NCBI GenBank assembly: GCA_030762175.1
Contig: CM060843.1
Location: 33,305,001-33,369,000, forward strand
DNA from: Metallyticus violacea
Lineage: Eukaryota; Arthropoda; Insecta; Mantodea; Metallyticidae
DNA length: 64,000 nt
Reading direction: 5' to 3'
Under the pieces are notes generated by a model. It worked only from the letters and a program-made list of their open reading frames with translations. It did no database searches and was not told where the DNA came from. The position numbers were made by a program, and so were the translations under genes. Below are positions 1-13,878 of this stretch, in pieces; position 1 is the first letter of the stretch, and every line of letters starts with the position of its first letter.

Positions 1-625
1 ACCCTAAACTAAACTAAACTAAACTATACTATACTATAAACTAAACTAAACTAAACTATATGCTAAACTAAACTAAAGTATAAATTAACTAAACTAAACT
101 AAACTTAACTAAAGTAACCTAACCTAACCTAACCTAAACTAAACTAAATTAACCTAACCTAAGCTAACCTGAGCTAAACTATACTAAACTAAACTAAATT
201 AAACTAAACAAAAGTATAAACTTAACCATAAACTAAACTAAACTAAACTATAAACTAAACTAAACTAAACTTAATTGTACAGTAAAGAAAATTTAATTAA
301 ACTAAATTAAAATAAACTCAACTAAACTGAACTATAAACTAAACTAAACAAATCCAAACTATAAACTATACTAAACTAAAGTAAACTAACCTAAACTAAC
401 CTGACATATCCTAAACTGAACTAAACTAAAATAAACTAAACTAAACTATAAATTAACCATAAACTAAACTAAACTATAAACTAAACTAAACTAAATTAAA
501 AATTAAACTATATACTAAACTAAACTAAACTAAATTAAAATAAATTAAACAAAACTAAATTAAACAAAACTAAACTATACTAAACCAAACTAAACTGAAC
601 TATAAACTAAATTATAAACTAAACG
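1..625. repeat. Truncated module 2 copy at left edge
   Basis: It starts exactly on the ACCCT landmark and matches the module 2 starts at 13879, 28404, 42631 and 53935, including the TATATGCT word at 57 and the GTACAG word at 277. Module 2 resemblance continues to the AAACGAGTCAAA word near 623-632. The sequence then switches to one resembling 37.73 kb in module 3. The module is therefore cut after about 0.6 kb and fused to a module 3 segment. The left limit is the window edge, so more of the array probably lies upstream. Confidence 0.75.
274..300. other. 27-bp GTACAG non-pentamer word, copy 1
   Basis: ATTGTACAGTAAAGAAAA followed by TTTAATTAA. It does not decompose into CTAAA or CTAAC units. 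In this copy and the one at 14157 it is preceded by TTA, giving flanking inverted hexamers TTAATT (271-276) and AATTAA (295-300). It lies about 0.27 kb after the ACCCT landmark. Function is unknown; a protein-binding site or a remnant of the founding sequence are both possible. Confidence 0.85.
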
Positions 626-3600
626 AGTCAAACCTAAACTAAACTAAACTAAGCTAATCCAACCTAACCTAACCTAACATAATTTAAACGAAACTAAACT
701 AAACTAAACTAAACTATCAACTACACTATACACAGAACTAAACTATAAACTAAACTGTAAACTATACTGAACTATTAACTAAAATAAATTAACTAAACTA
801 TACTAACCTAAAATTACCTAACCTAACCTAAATACAATTAAACTAAACTAACCTAACCTAACCTAAACTTAACTAAACTAAACTTAAATAACCTAACCTG
901 ACCTAACAATATCTAACCTAAACTAAACTAAACTAAACTAAACTAAACTAAACTAAATTAGGTAAACTAAATTAAATTAAACTAAACTAAACTAAACTAA
1001 ATTAACCTAACCTAACATTAACTAAACTAAACTAAACTAAAATAAACTAAACTAAACTAACATAATCTAACCTAACCTAATCTAAACTAAGCTAAATTAA
1101 ACTAAACGAAACTAAACTAAACTATAAATCAAACTATAAATTAAACTAAACTAAACCATAAACTAAAATATAAATTAAATTACACTAAAATAAAATATAA
1201 ATTGAACTAAACATAAATAAAGTAAGCTAAACTAAACTAAGGTAAACTAACCTAATCTAACCTAACCTAACCTAAACTAAACTAAACCAAACTAAGCTAA
1301 CCTAACCTACCCTAACCTAACCAAACCTAAACGAAACTAAACTAAACTAAATAAAACATAACTAAACTAAACTAAACTAAACCATAAACAAAATTATTAA
1401 CTAAAGTAAACGAAAGTATAAACTAAACTTTAAACTAAAATAAACTAAACTAAACTAAACTATAAACTAAAGTAAACTAAACTAAACTATAAATTAAACT
1501 AAACTAAACTTAACTAACCTAACCTAACTTAATCTAACCTAAACTAAACTAAACTAAGCTAACCTAAATTAACATAACCTAATCTAACCTAAACTAAACT
1601 AAACTAAGCTAACCTAAATTAACATAACCTAACCTAACCTAAACGAAACTAAACTAAACTAAACTAAAATAAATTAAACAAAACTAAACTAAAGCAAACT
1701 AAACAATAAACTAAACTAAACTTAACTAAACTAAACTATAAACTAAACTATAAAATAAACTAAACTAAATTAAACAATACTAAATTAACCTAACCTAACC
1801 TATTCTAAACTAAACTAAACTAAGCTAAACTAATCCAAAATAGCCTAAACTAAACTATAAACTAGATTATAAACTAAATGATAAACTTAAGTATTCACAA
1901 AACTAAAATAAACTATAAATTAAAAATAACCTAACCTAACCTAAACTAAACTAAACCAAACCAAGCTAACCTAACCTACCCTAACCTAACCAAACCTAAC
2001 CTAAACTAAACAAAACTAAAATATAAAATGAACTAAACTAAACTATAATCCAAACTATAAACTAAACTAAATTTAACTAAACTATAAATTAACTACACTA
2101 AATTAAAATAAAATGAACTAAACTAACCTAACCAAACCTAACCTAACCTAAACAAAACTAAACTAAACTAACTTAACCCAACCTAACCTAACCTTACCTA
2201 CCCTAAACTAAACGAAACTAAACTAAACTAAGCAAAAACTAAACTAAACTAAACTAAAATATACTAAACTATAAAATAAACTATAAACTAAACTAAACTA
2301 TAAACCTAACTATACACTAAACTAAACTAAAATAAATTAACGAAACTATAAACTAAACTAAACTTAGCTAAACTAAACTAAACTAAACTAACCTAATCAG
2401 GCTAACCTGATCTAAACTAAACTAAACTAAATTAAACTAAACTAAATTAAACTAACTAAACTAAACTAAAATAAACTAAACTAAATTAAACAAAACTAAA
2501 CTAAACTAAATTAAACTAAACTAAACTTAACTAAACTAAACTATAAAATAAACTAAATAAACAAAACTAAACTAAACTTTACTAAATTAACCTAACCGAA
2601 CCTAACCTAAACTAAACCAAACTAAACTAAACTAATCTAAAATAGCCTAAACTAAATTATTAACTTAAGTATAAAATAAACTAAAGTAAACTATAAACTA
2701 AAACTAAACTAAACTAAACTATCCTAACCCAACCTGACATAAACTAAACTAAACTAAACTAAACTAACCTAACCTAAACTAAACTAAACTAAACTAAAAT
2801 ATAAAATAAATTAAACTACAATCTACACTATAAACTAAACTAAATTTAACTAAACTATAAATTAAATAAACTAAATTAAACTAAACTAAACCAAATTAAC
2901 CTAACCAAACTCAACCTAACTTAACCTAATCTAAACTAAACGAAACTAAAATAAACTAAGCTAAACTAAGCTAAACTAAACTATACTAAACCATAAACTA
3001 AAGTAAACTAAACTATAAACTTATCTATACACTAAACTAAACTAAACTAAATTTACGAAACTATAAACTAAACTAAAATTAGCTAAACTGAACTAAACTA
3101 ACCTAATCAACCTAACCTATCCTAACCTAAACTAAACTAAACTAAGTTAACCCAAACTAACCTAACCTAACCTAAATTAAACTAAACTAAACTAACTTAA
3201 CCTAACCTAAACTAAACTAAACTAAATTCTACTAAACTAAACTAAACTAAACTAACCTAACCTAACCTAACCTAACTTAAACTAAACAAACCTAACCTAA
3301 CCTAAACTAAATTAAACTAATTTAAACTATAAACTAAACTATAAATTAAACTAAACTTAAGTATAAACTAAGCTATAAACTAAACTATACTAAACTAAAT
3401 TGTAAACTAAACTAAACTTAGCTAAACTAAACTAAACTAAACTAACTTAATCTAAACCATCCTAACCTAACCTAAACTTATTTAAACTAAACTAAGCTAA
3501 CCTAATCTAGCCTAAACTAAACTAACCTAAACGAAACTAAATAATCTAAACTAAACTAAACCAAACTAAACTAAACTAAACTAAACCATATACTAAACTA

Positions 3601-4435
3601 TAAACTAATCTAAACTAAATTATAAACTGAACTATAAATTAAACTAAACTAAAATAAATTAAAATAAATTAAACTAAACTAAATTAAACAAAACTAAACT
3701 AAACTGAACTATAAACTAAACTTAACGAAACTAAACTATAAACTAAACGAGACTAAACTAAACTAACCTAACCTAAAATAACTCAACCTAACCAAACCTA
3801 ACCAAAACTAAACTAAACTAAACTAAACTAACACTACCTAACCTAACCTAACCTAAAGTAAACTGAACTAAACAAAACTAAACTAACGTAACCTAATCTA
3901 AACTGAACTAAACTAAACTACACTAAACTAAACTAACCTAACCTAATCTAACTTAAGCTAAACTAACCTAACCTAACATAAGCTAACCTAACCTAAACTA
4001 AACTAAACTTAAGTAAACAAAACTAAACTAAACTAAACTAACCTAACCTAAACTAAGCTACACTAAACGAAACTAAACTAAACTAATCTAAAGTAAACGA
4101 ATTTTAATTATAAACTAAGCCATAAACTAAACTATAAACTAAACTATTAAGTAAACTATACTATAAACTAAACTATAATGTAAACTAAACTAAATTATAA
4201 ACTAAACTAAAGTTAACTAAACTAAACTATAAAATAAACTAAACTAATCTAAACTAAACTGAACTAAACTAAAGTAATCTAAACTAGCCTAAAGTAAACT
4301 GTAAACTTAACTATAAACTAAACTATAAACTAAAATGTGACCAAAAGTAAACTAAACTATAATCTAAACTATAAACTAAACTAAAATTATCTAAACTATA
4401 AATTAAATAAACTAAAATAAACTAAACTAACCTAA
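626..4435. repeat. Mosaic of older module 3 and module 1-like sequence
   Basis: About 650-1650 matches 37.73-38.77 kb (module 3), including TATACACAG at 727 and a 50-bp doublet at 1531-1630. From about 1650 onward, landmarks such as AAGCAAACTAAACAATAAAC and AACTAAGCAAAAACTAAAC resemble module 1 (near 20.26 and 20.78 kb), but with more differences than between the module 1 copies further right. It reads as an older, diverged piece of the array. I see no non-satellite insert in it. Its exact internal boundaries could not be set by eye. Confidence 0.6.
1531..1630. repeat. 50-bp tandem doublet (left mosaic)
   Basis: Two adjacent 50-bp copies (1531-1580 and 1581-1630), each starting AATCTAACCT and containing AAGCTAACCTAAATTAACAT. 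The unit equals ten pentamers. Homologous doublets are at 38672 and 49980. Confidence 0.9.
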
Positions 4436-7213
4436 CCTAACCTAACCTAACCAAACTAAACCTAACCAAACCTAAACTAAACTAAACTAAACGAAACTAA
4501 ACTAAACTAACCTAACCTAAACTAAACTAAACTACTAAACTAAAATAAACTCACCTAACATAACCTAAGCTAACCTAACCTAAACTAAACTAAAGTAAAC
4601 TAAACTAACGTAACCCAACGTAACCTAAATTAAACTAAACTAAAACAAACAGAACTAAACTAAACCAAACCAAACTAAACTAAACTAAACCATAAACTAA
4701 ACTATAATCTAAACTAAACTAAATTAAAAACTAAACTATATACTAAACTAAACTAAACTAAATAAAAATAAATTAAACAAAACTAAATTAAACAAAACTA
4801 AACTAAACTAAACTAAACCAAACTGAACTATAAACTAAACTATTAACTAAACGAGTAAAATCTAAACTAAACTAAACTAAACTACACTAACCTAACCTAA
4901 CATAACCTAACTTAACCTAACCTAACCTAACCTAAACTAAACTAAACTAACCTAACCTAACCTAAACTAAACTAAATTAAATTAACCTAACCTAATATAA
5001 ACTGAACTAAACTAAACTGAACTAAACTACACTAACCTAACCTAACATAACCTAACCTAACCTAACCTAACCTAAACTAAACTTAAGTAAACTAAACTAA
5101 ACTAAACTAATCTAAACTAAACTAATTTAAACTATAAACTAAACTATAAACTAAACTAAAATAAAATAAAATAAACTAAACTAAACTATCCTAACCTATC
5201 CTAACCTAAACTAAGCTAAACTAATCTAACCTAACCTAACCTAACGTAAACTACACTAAACTAAACTAAATTATAAACTAAACTAAACTATAAATGAACT
5301 AAACTAAATTAAACTAAACCTAACTAAAGTAACCTAACTTCACCTAACCTAACCTAAACTAAACTAAACTTACCTAACCTAACCTAACCTAACGTAAACT
5401 ATACTAATCTAAACTAAACTAACTAAGCTTAACTAAAGTAAACTAAACTGAATTAATCTATCATAACCTAAATTAAATTAATCTAACCTAACCTTTCCAA
5501 ACCGAAACTAAACTAAACTAAACTGTAAACTAAACTATAAACTAAACTAAACTAAACTATAAATTATCTAAACTAAACTAAACTAAGCTAAACTAAAGTA
5601 ACCTGACTTAACCTAACCTAACCTAAACTAACATAAATTAACCTAACCTAACGTAACGTAAAGTAAACTAATCCAAAATAAACTAACTAAGCTAATCTAA
5701 ACTAAACTACACTAATATAAACTATACTAAACCATATACTTAACTATAAACTAAACTAAATTAATTAATAAACTAAACTATAAACAAAACTAAACATAAC
5801 TAAACTAAACTAAACTATAAACTAAATTAACCATAAACTAAACTAAAATAAACTAAACTATAAATTATCTAAACTAAACTAAACTAAAGTAACCTAACTC
5901 AACCTAATTTAACCTAACTTAAACTAAACTAAACTTACCGAATCTAATTCAAACTAAACTAAACTAGAAACTAAAGTAAACTATAAACTAAACTATAAAC
6001 TAAACTAAACTAAATTATAAATTATCTAAACTAAACTAAACTAAACTAAAGTAACCTAACTTAAACTAACCTAACCTAACCTAAACTAAACTAAACTTAC
6101 CTAACCTAACCTAACCTAACGAAAACTATACTAATCTAAACTAAACTAACTAAGCTTAACTAAACTAAACTAAACTTAGCTAAACTAAACTAAACTAAAC
6201 TAACCTAAACAACCTAACCTGATCTAAACTAAACTAAACTAAATTAAACTAAACTTAATTAAACAAAACTAAACTAAACTAAATTAAACAAAACTAAACT
6301 AAACTAAATTAAACTAAACTAAACTTAACTAAACTAAACTATAAAATAAACTAAATAAACAAAACTAAACTAAACTTTACTAAATTAACCTAACCAAACC
6401 TAACCTAAACTAAACCAAACTAAACTAAACTAATCTAAAATAGCCTAAACTAAATTATAAACTAAACTATGAACTTAAGTATAAAGTAAACTAAACTAAA
6501 CTATAAACTAAAACTAAACTAAACTAAACTAAACTATCCTAACCACACCTAACCGAAACTAAACTAAACTAAACTAAACTAACCTAACATAAACTAAACT
6601 AAACTAAAATATAAAATAAACTAAACTATAATATAAACTATAAATTAAACTAAATTTAACTAAACTATAAATTAAATAAACTAAATTAAACTAAACTAAA
6701 CTAAATTAACCTAACCAAACCTAACCTAACTTAACGTAAACTAAACTAAACGAATCTAAACTAAACTAAGTTGAACTAAACTAAACTAAACTATACTAAA
6801 CCATAAACTAAACTAAACTATAAACTTAACTATATACTAAACTAAACTAAACTAAATTAACGAAACTATAAACTAAATTAAAATTAGCTAAACTAACCTA
6901 ACCTAACCTAACCTAACCTAACCTAAACTAAACTAAACGAAACTAAACTAAACTAACCTAACCTAAACTAAACTAAACTAAACTCACCTAACATAACCTA
7001 AGCTAACCTAACCTAAACTAAACTAAAGTAAACTAAACTAACCTAACCTAACCTAACGTAAACTAAACTAAACTAAACTAAGCTAACCTAACCTAAACTA
7101 AACTAATCTAAACGAAACAGAACGATTCTAAACCAAACCAAACGAAACTAAACTAAACCATAAACTATACTATAAACTAAATTAAACTAAATTATAAACT
7201 AAGCTAAACTATA

Positions 7214-7245
<32 letters not shown>

Positions 7246-8984
7246 TAACATAACTTCACCTAACCTAACCTACCCTAAACTAAACTAAAATTACGTAACC
7301 TAACCTAAAGTAAACTATACCAATCTAAACAAACTAACTAAGCTTAACTAAAACCTAAACTAAACTAAACTAAATTCACTAAACTAAACTAAACTAAACT
7401 ATACTAAACTAAACTAACCTAACCTAACCTTACCTAACCTAAACTAAATTTAACTAAACTAAACAATAAACTAAATTAAACTAAACTATAAACTAAATTA
7501 TAATCTAACTAAATTAAATTTAACTAACCTAACCTAACCTAACCTAAACTAACCTAAAATAAACTAAACTAACCTAACCTAACCTAACCTAACCTAACCA
7601 AACTAAACCTAACCTAACATAAACTAAACTGAACTAAACGAAACTAGACTAAACTAACCTGAACTAAACTAAACTAAACTACTAAACTAAAATAAACTCA
7701 CCTAATATAACCTAAGCTAACCTAACCTAAACTAAACTAAAGTAAACTAAACTAACCTAACCCATCTGAACCAAAATTAAACTAAACTATACTAAGCTAA
7801 CCTAACCTAAACTAAACTAAACTAAAACAAACAGAACTAAACTAAACCAAACCAAACTAAACTAAACTAAACCATAAACTAAACTATAAACTAAACTAAA
7901 CTATATTAAAAATTAAACTATATACTAAACTAAAATAAACTAAATTAAAATAAATTAAACAAAACTAAATTAAACAAAACTAAACTATACTGAACCAAAC
8001 TAAACTGAACTATAAACTAAATTATAAACTAAACGAGTCAAATCTAAACTAAACTAAACTAAACTACACTAACCTAACATAACCTAACCTAACCTAAACT
8101 AAACTAAACTAAATTAAACTCACCTAACCTAACCTAAACTAAACTAAACTAAATTCAATTAACCTAACCTAATATAAACTGAACTTAACTAAACTAAACT
8201 ACACTAACCATAACTAACATAACCTAACCTAACCTAACCTAAACTAAACTTAAGTAAACTAAACTAAACTAATCTGAACTAAACTAATTTAAACTATAAA
8301 CTAAACTATAAACTAAACTAAAATAAACTAAACTAAACTATCCTAACCTAACCTAACCTAAACTAAACTAATCTAACCTAACCTAACCTAATCTAAACTA
8401 CACTAAACTAAACTAAATTATAAACTAAACTAAACTATAAATAAACTAAAATTATCTAAACTAAACTAAACTATGCTAAACTAAAGTAACCTGACTTAAC
8501 CTAACCTAACCTAAACTAAAATAAATTAACCTAACCTAACGTAACGTAAAGTAAACTAATCCAAAATAAACTAACTAAGCTAATCTAAACTAAACTACAC
8601 TAAACTAAACTATACTAAACTATATACTTAACTATAAACTAAACTAAACTAATTAATAAACTTAACTATAAACTAAACTAAACATAACTAAACTAAACTA
8701 AACTAAATTAACTTAACCTAACATAACCTAACGTAACCGAACCAAACCTAAACGAAACGAAACTAAACTAAACTAACCTAAACTACACTATAAACTAAAG
8801 TAAACTATAAACTAAACTATAAATTATACTAAACTATAAACTAAACTAAACTAAACTAAACTAAAGTAAAATAACCTAAACTAACCTAACCTAAGCTAAA
8901 CTAAGCTAAAATAAACTAAACTAACATAACCTGACCTAACCTAACCTAAACTAACATAAACATAACTAAACTAACCTAACATAA
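4436..8984. repeat. 4.54-kb tandem unit (module 4), copy 1
   Basis: Landmarks recur in the next copy at a spacing of 4,544-4,548 bp: CCAAACTAAACC at 4451 and 8995, ACTACTAAAC at 4531 and 9075, ACAGAAC words at 4649 and 9193, and again at 7831 and 12379. Inside the unit, the ACTACTAAAC and CAGAAC landmarks each occur twice about 3.15-3.18 kb apart (for example CAGAAC at 4650 and 7832), so the unit itself contains an older internal duplication. The left boundary is set by where similarity to the second copy starts, inside a CCTAA run, and is uncertain by a few pentamers. Confidence 0.85.
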
Positions 8985-11783
8985 CCTAACCTAACCAAAC
9001 TAAACCTAACCAAACCTAAACTAAACTAAACTAAACGAAACTAAACTAAACTAACCTAACCTAAACTAAACTAAACTACTAAACTAAAATAAACTCACCT
9101 AACATAACCTAAGCTAACCTAACCTAAACTAAACTAAAGTAAACTAAACTAACGTAACCCAACGTAACCTAAATTAAACTAAACTAAAACAAACAGAACT
9201 AAACTAAACCAAACCAAATTAAACTAAACTAAACCATAAACTAAACTATAATCTAAACTAAACTAAATTAAAAACTAAACTATATACTAAACTAAACTAA
9301 ACTAAATTAAAATAAATTAAACAAAACTAAATTAAACAAAACTAAACTAAACTAAACTAAACCAAACTGAACTATAAACTAAACTATTAACTAAACGAGT
9401 AAAATCTAAACTAAACTAAACTAAACTACACTAACCTAACCTAACATAACCTAACTTAACCTAACCTAACCTAACCTAACCTAAACTAAACTAAACTAAA
9501 CTAACCTAACCTAAACTAAACTAAATTAAATTAACCTAACCTAATATAAACTGAACTAAACTAAACTGAACTAAACTACACTAACCTAACCTAACATAAC
9601 CTAACCTAACCTAACCTAACCTAAACTAAAGTTAAGTAAACTAAACTAAACTAAACTAATCTAAACTAAACTAATTTAAACTATAAACTAAACTATAAAC
9701 TAAACTAAACTAAAATAAAATAAACTAAACTAAACTATCCTAACCTATCCTAACCTAAACTAAGCTAAACTAATCTAACCTAACCTAACCTAACCTAAAC
9801 TACACTAAACTAAACTAAATTATAAACTAAACTAAACTATAAATAAACTAAACTAAATTATACTAAACCTAACTAAAGTAACCTAACTTCACCTAACCTA
9901 ACCTAAACTAAACTAAACTTACCTAACCTAACCTAACCTAACGTAGACTATACTAATCTAAACTAAACTAACTAAGCTTAACTAAACTAAACTAAACTGA
10001 ATTAAACTATCATAACCTAAATTAAATTAATCTAACCTAACCTAACCAAACCGAAACTAAACTAAACTAAACTGTAAACTAAACTATAAACTAAACTAAA
10101 CTAAACTATAAATTATCTAAACTAAACTAAACTAAGCTAAACTAAAGTAACCTGACTTAACCTAACCTAACCTAAACTAAAATAAATTAACCTAACCTAA
10201 CGTAACGTAAAGTAAACTAATCCAAAATAAACTAACTAAGCTAATCTAAATTAAACTACACTAAAATAAACTATACTAAACCAGTTACTTAACTATAAAC
10301 TAAACTAAATTAATTAATAAACTAAACTATAAACAAAACTAAACATAACTAAACTAAACTAAACTATAAACTAAATTAACCATAAACTAAACTAAAATAA
10401 ACTAAACTATAAATTATCTAAACTAAACTAAACTAAAGTAACCTAACTCAACCTAACCTAACCTAACTTAAACTAAACTAAACTTACCGAATCTAATTCA
10501 AACTAAACTAAACTAGAAACTAAAGTAAACTATAAACTAAACTATAAACTAAACTAAACTAAATTATAAATTATCTAAACTAAACTAAACTAAAGTAACC
10601 TAACTTAAACTAACCTAACCTAACCTAAACTAAACTAAACTAAACTTACCTAACCTAACCTAACCTAACGTAAACTATACTAATCTAAACTAAACTAACT
10701 AAGCTTAACTAAACTAAACTAAACTTAGCTAAACTAAACTAAACTAAACTAAACTAAACAACCTAACCTGATCTAAACTAAACTAAACTAAATTAAACTA
10801 AACTAAATTAAACAAAACTAAACTAAACTAAATTAAACAAAACTAAACTAAACTAAATTAAACTAAACTAAACTTAACTAAACTAAACTATAAAATAAAC
10901 TAAATAAACAAAACTAAACTAAACTTTACTAAATTAACCTAACCAAACCTAACCTAAAATAAACCAAACTAAACTAAACTAATCTAAAATAGCCTAAACT
11001 AAACTATAAACTAAACTATGAACTTAAGTATAAAGTAAACTAAACTAAACTATAAACTAAAACTAAACTAAACTAAACTAAACTATCCTAACCACACCTA
11101 ACCGAAACTAAACTAAACTAAACTAAACTAACCTAACATAAACTAAACTAAACTAAAATATAAAATAAACTAAACTATAATCTAAACTATAAATTAAACT
11201 AAATTTAACTAAACTATAAATTAAATAAACTAAATTAAACTAAACTAAACTAAATTAACCTAACCAAACCTAACCTAACTTAACCTAAACTAAACTAAAC
11301 GAATCTAAACTAAACTAAGTTGAACTAAACTAAACTAAACTATACTAAACCATAAACTAAACTAAACTATAAACTTAACTATATACTAAACTAAATTAAA
11401 CTAAATTAACGAAACTATAAACTAAACTAAAATTAGCTAAACTAACCTAACCTAACCTAACCTAACCAAACTAAACCTAACCTAACCTAAACTAAACTAA
11501 ACTAAACGAAACTAAACTAAACTAACCTAACCTAAACTAAACTAAACTAAACTCACCTAACATAACCTAAGCTAACCTAACCTAAACTAAACTAAAGTAA
11601 ACTAAACTAACCTAACCTAACCTAACGTAAACTAAACTAAACTAAACTAAGCTAACCTAACCTAAACTAAACTAAACTAAACGAAACAGAACGATTCTAA
11701 ACCAAACCAAACGAAACTAAACTAAACCATAAACTATACTATAAACCAAATTAAACTAAATTATAAACTAAGCTAAACTATAC

Positions 11784-11814
<31 letters not shown>

Positions 11815-13505
11815 TAACATAACTTCACCTAACCTAACCTAAACTAAACTAAAATTACGTAACCTACCTAAAGTAAACTATACTAATCTAAACAAACTAA
11901 CTAAGCTTAACTAAAACCTAAACTAAACTAAACTAAATTCACTAAACTAAACTAAACTAAACTATACTAAACTAAACTAACCTAACCTAACCTTACCTAA
12001 CCTAAACTAAATTTAACTAAACTAAACAATAAACTAAATTAAACTAAACTATAAACTAAATTATAATCTAACTAAATTAAATTTAACTAACCTAACCTAA
12101 CCTAAACTAACCTAAAATAAACTAAACTAACCTAACCTAACCTAACCAAACTAAACCTAACCTAACATAAACTAAACTAAACTAAACGAAACTAGACTAA
12201 ACTAACCTAAACTAAACTAAACTAAATTACTAAACTAAATTAAACTCACCTAACATAACCTAAGCTAACCTAACCTAAACTAAACTAAAGTAAACTAAAC
12301 TAACCTAACCCATCCTAACCTAAATTAAACTAAACTATACTAAGCTAACCTAACCTAAACTAAACTAAACTAAAACAAACAGAACTAAACTAAACCAAAC
12401 CAAACTAAACTAAACTAAACCATAAACTAAACTATAAACTAAACTAAACTATATTAAAAATTAAACTATATACTAAACTAAACTAAACTAAATTAAAATA
12501 AATTAAACAAAACTAAATTAAACAAAACTAAACTATACTGAACCAAACTAAACTGAACTATAAACTAAATTATAAACTAAACGAGTCAAATCTAACCTAA
12601 ACTAAACTAAACTAAATTAAACTCACCTAACCTAACCTAAACTAAACTAAACTAAATTCAATTAACCTAACCTAATATAAACTGAACTTAACTAAACTAA
12701 ACTACACTAACCAAACCTAACATAACCTAACCTAACCTAACCTAAACTAAACTTAAGTAAACTAAACTAAACTAATCTGAACTAAACTAATTTAAACTAT
12801 AAACTAAACTATAAACTAAACTAAACTAAAATAAACTAAACTAAACTATCCTAACATAACCTAACCTAAACTAAACTAATCTAACCTAACCTAACCTAAT
12901 CTAAACTACACTAAACTAAACTAAATTATAAACTAAACTAAACTATAAATAAACTAAAATTATCTAAACTAAACTAAACTATGCTAAACTAAAGTAACCT
13001 GACTTAACCTAACCTAACCTAAACTAAAATAAATTAACCTAACCTAACGTAACGTAAAGTAAACTAATCCAAAATAAACTAACTAAGCTAATCTAAACTA
13101 AACTACACTAAACTAAACTATACTAAACTATATACTTAACTATAAACTAATCTAAACTAATTAATAAACTTAACTATAAACTAAACTAAACATAACTAAA
13201 CTAAACTAAACTAAACTAACTTAACCTAACATAACCTAACGTAACCGAACCTAACCTAAACGAAACGAAACTAAACTAAACTAAACTACACTATAAACTA
13301 AAGTAAACTATAAACTAAACTATAAACTATACTAAACTATAAACTGAACTAAACTAAACTAAAGTAAAATAACCTAAACTAACCTAACCTAAGCTAAACT
13401 AAGCTAAACTAAACTAAAGTAACATAACCTAACCTAACCTAACCTAAACTAACATAAACTAAACTAAACTAAACTAAACTAACCTAACATAACCTAACCT
13501 AAATA
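8985..13505. repeat. 4.54-kb tandem unit (module 4), copy 2
   Basis: Second copy of the preceding unit, in direct orientation and adjacent to it. The order of landmarks is the same, with scattered substitutions and small length changes. Its end is placed where the sequence passes into AAATAACCTAATCTAAATT, a word that belongs to the tail of module 1 (compare about 22377). The unit is thus joined directly to a module 1 tail, which leads into the module 2 start at 13879. Confidence 0.8.
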
Positions 13506-13878
13506 ACCTAATCTAAATTAAACTAAACTAACCCATGCTCATCTAACCTAAACTAAACTAAAATAAACCAAACTAAACTAAACTAAACTAACCTAACCCA
13601 ACCTAAACTAAACCAAGCTAAACTAAACTAAACTAAACTATAAACTAAACAAAACTTAACTAAACTAAACTAAACCAAAATACGCTAACCTAACCTAACC
13701 TAAACTAACCTAACCTAACCTAAACAAAACTAAACAAAACTAAAGTAAAGTAAACTAAACTAATCTAAACTAACCTAACCTAACCTAACGTAACCTAACC
13801 TAAACTAAACTATAAACTTAAGTAAACTACCCTAACCAAACCTAATCTAAACTAAAATAAACTAAACTAATCTAACCT
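13506..13878. repeat. Module 1 tail fragment
   Basis: This 0.37-kb stretch matches the last part of module 1 (about 22377-22752). It carries an ATGCTCA word (here CCCATGCTCATC) and the terminal CTACC preceding the ACCCT landmark. It shows that module 1 tail followed by module 2 start is a conserved junction, kept even where the rest of module 1 is missing. Confidence 0.7.

Noticed and set aside
271..300. GTACAG word as a transposon end or target-site duplication
   Set aside because: There is no body of an element between copies, no consistent flanking duplication, and the TTAATT/AATTAA pair is lost in six of eight copies.
958..962. Isolated TTAGG on the + strand as another inversion
   Set aside because: The homologous copies (for example near 38093-38100) read TTAAG, so this is a single A to G substitution rather than an inverted repeat unit.
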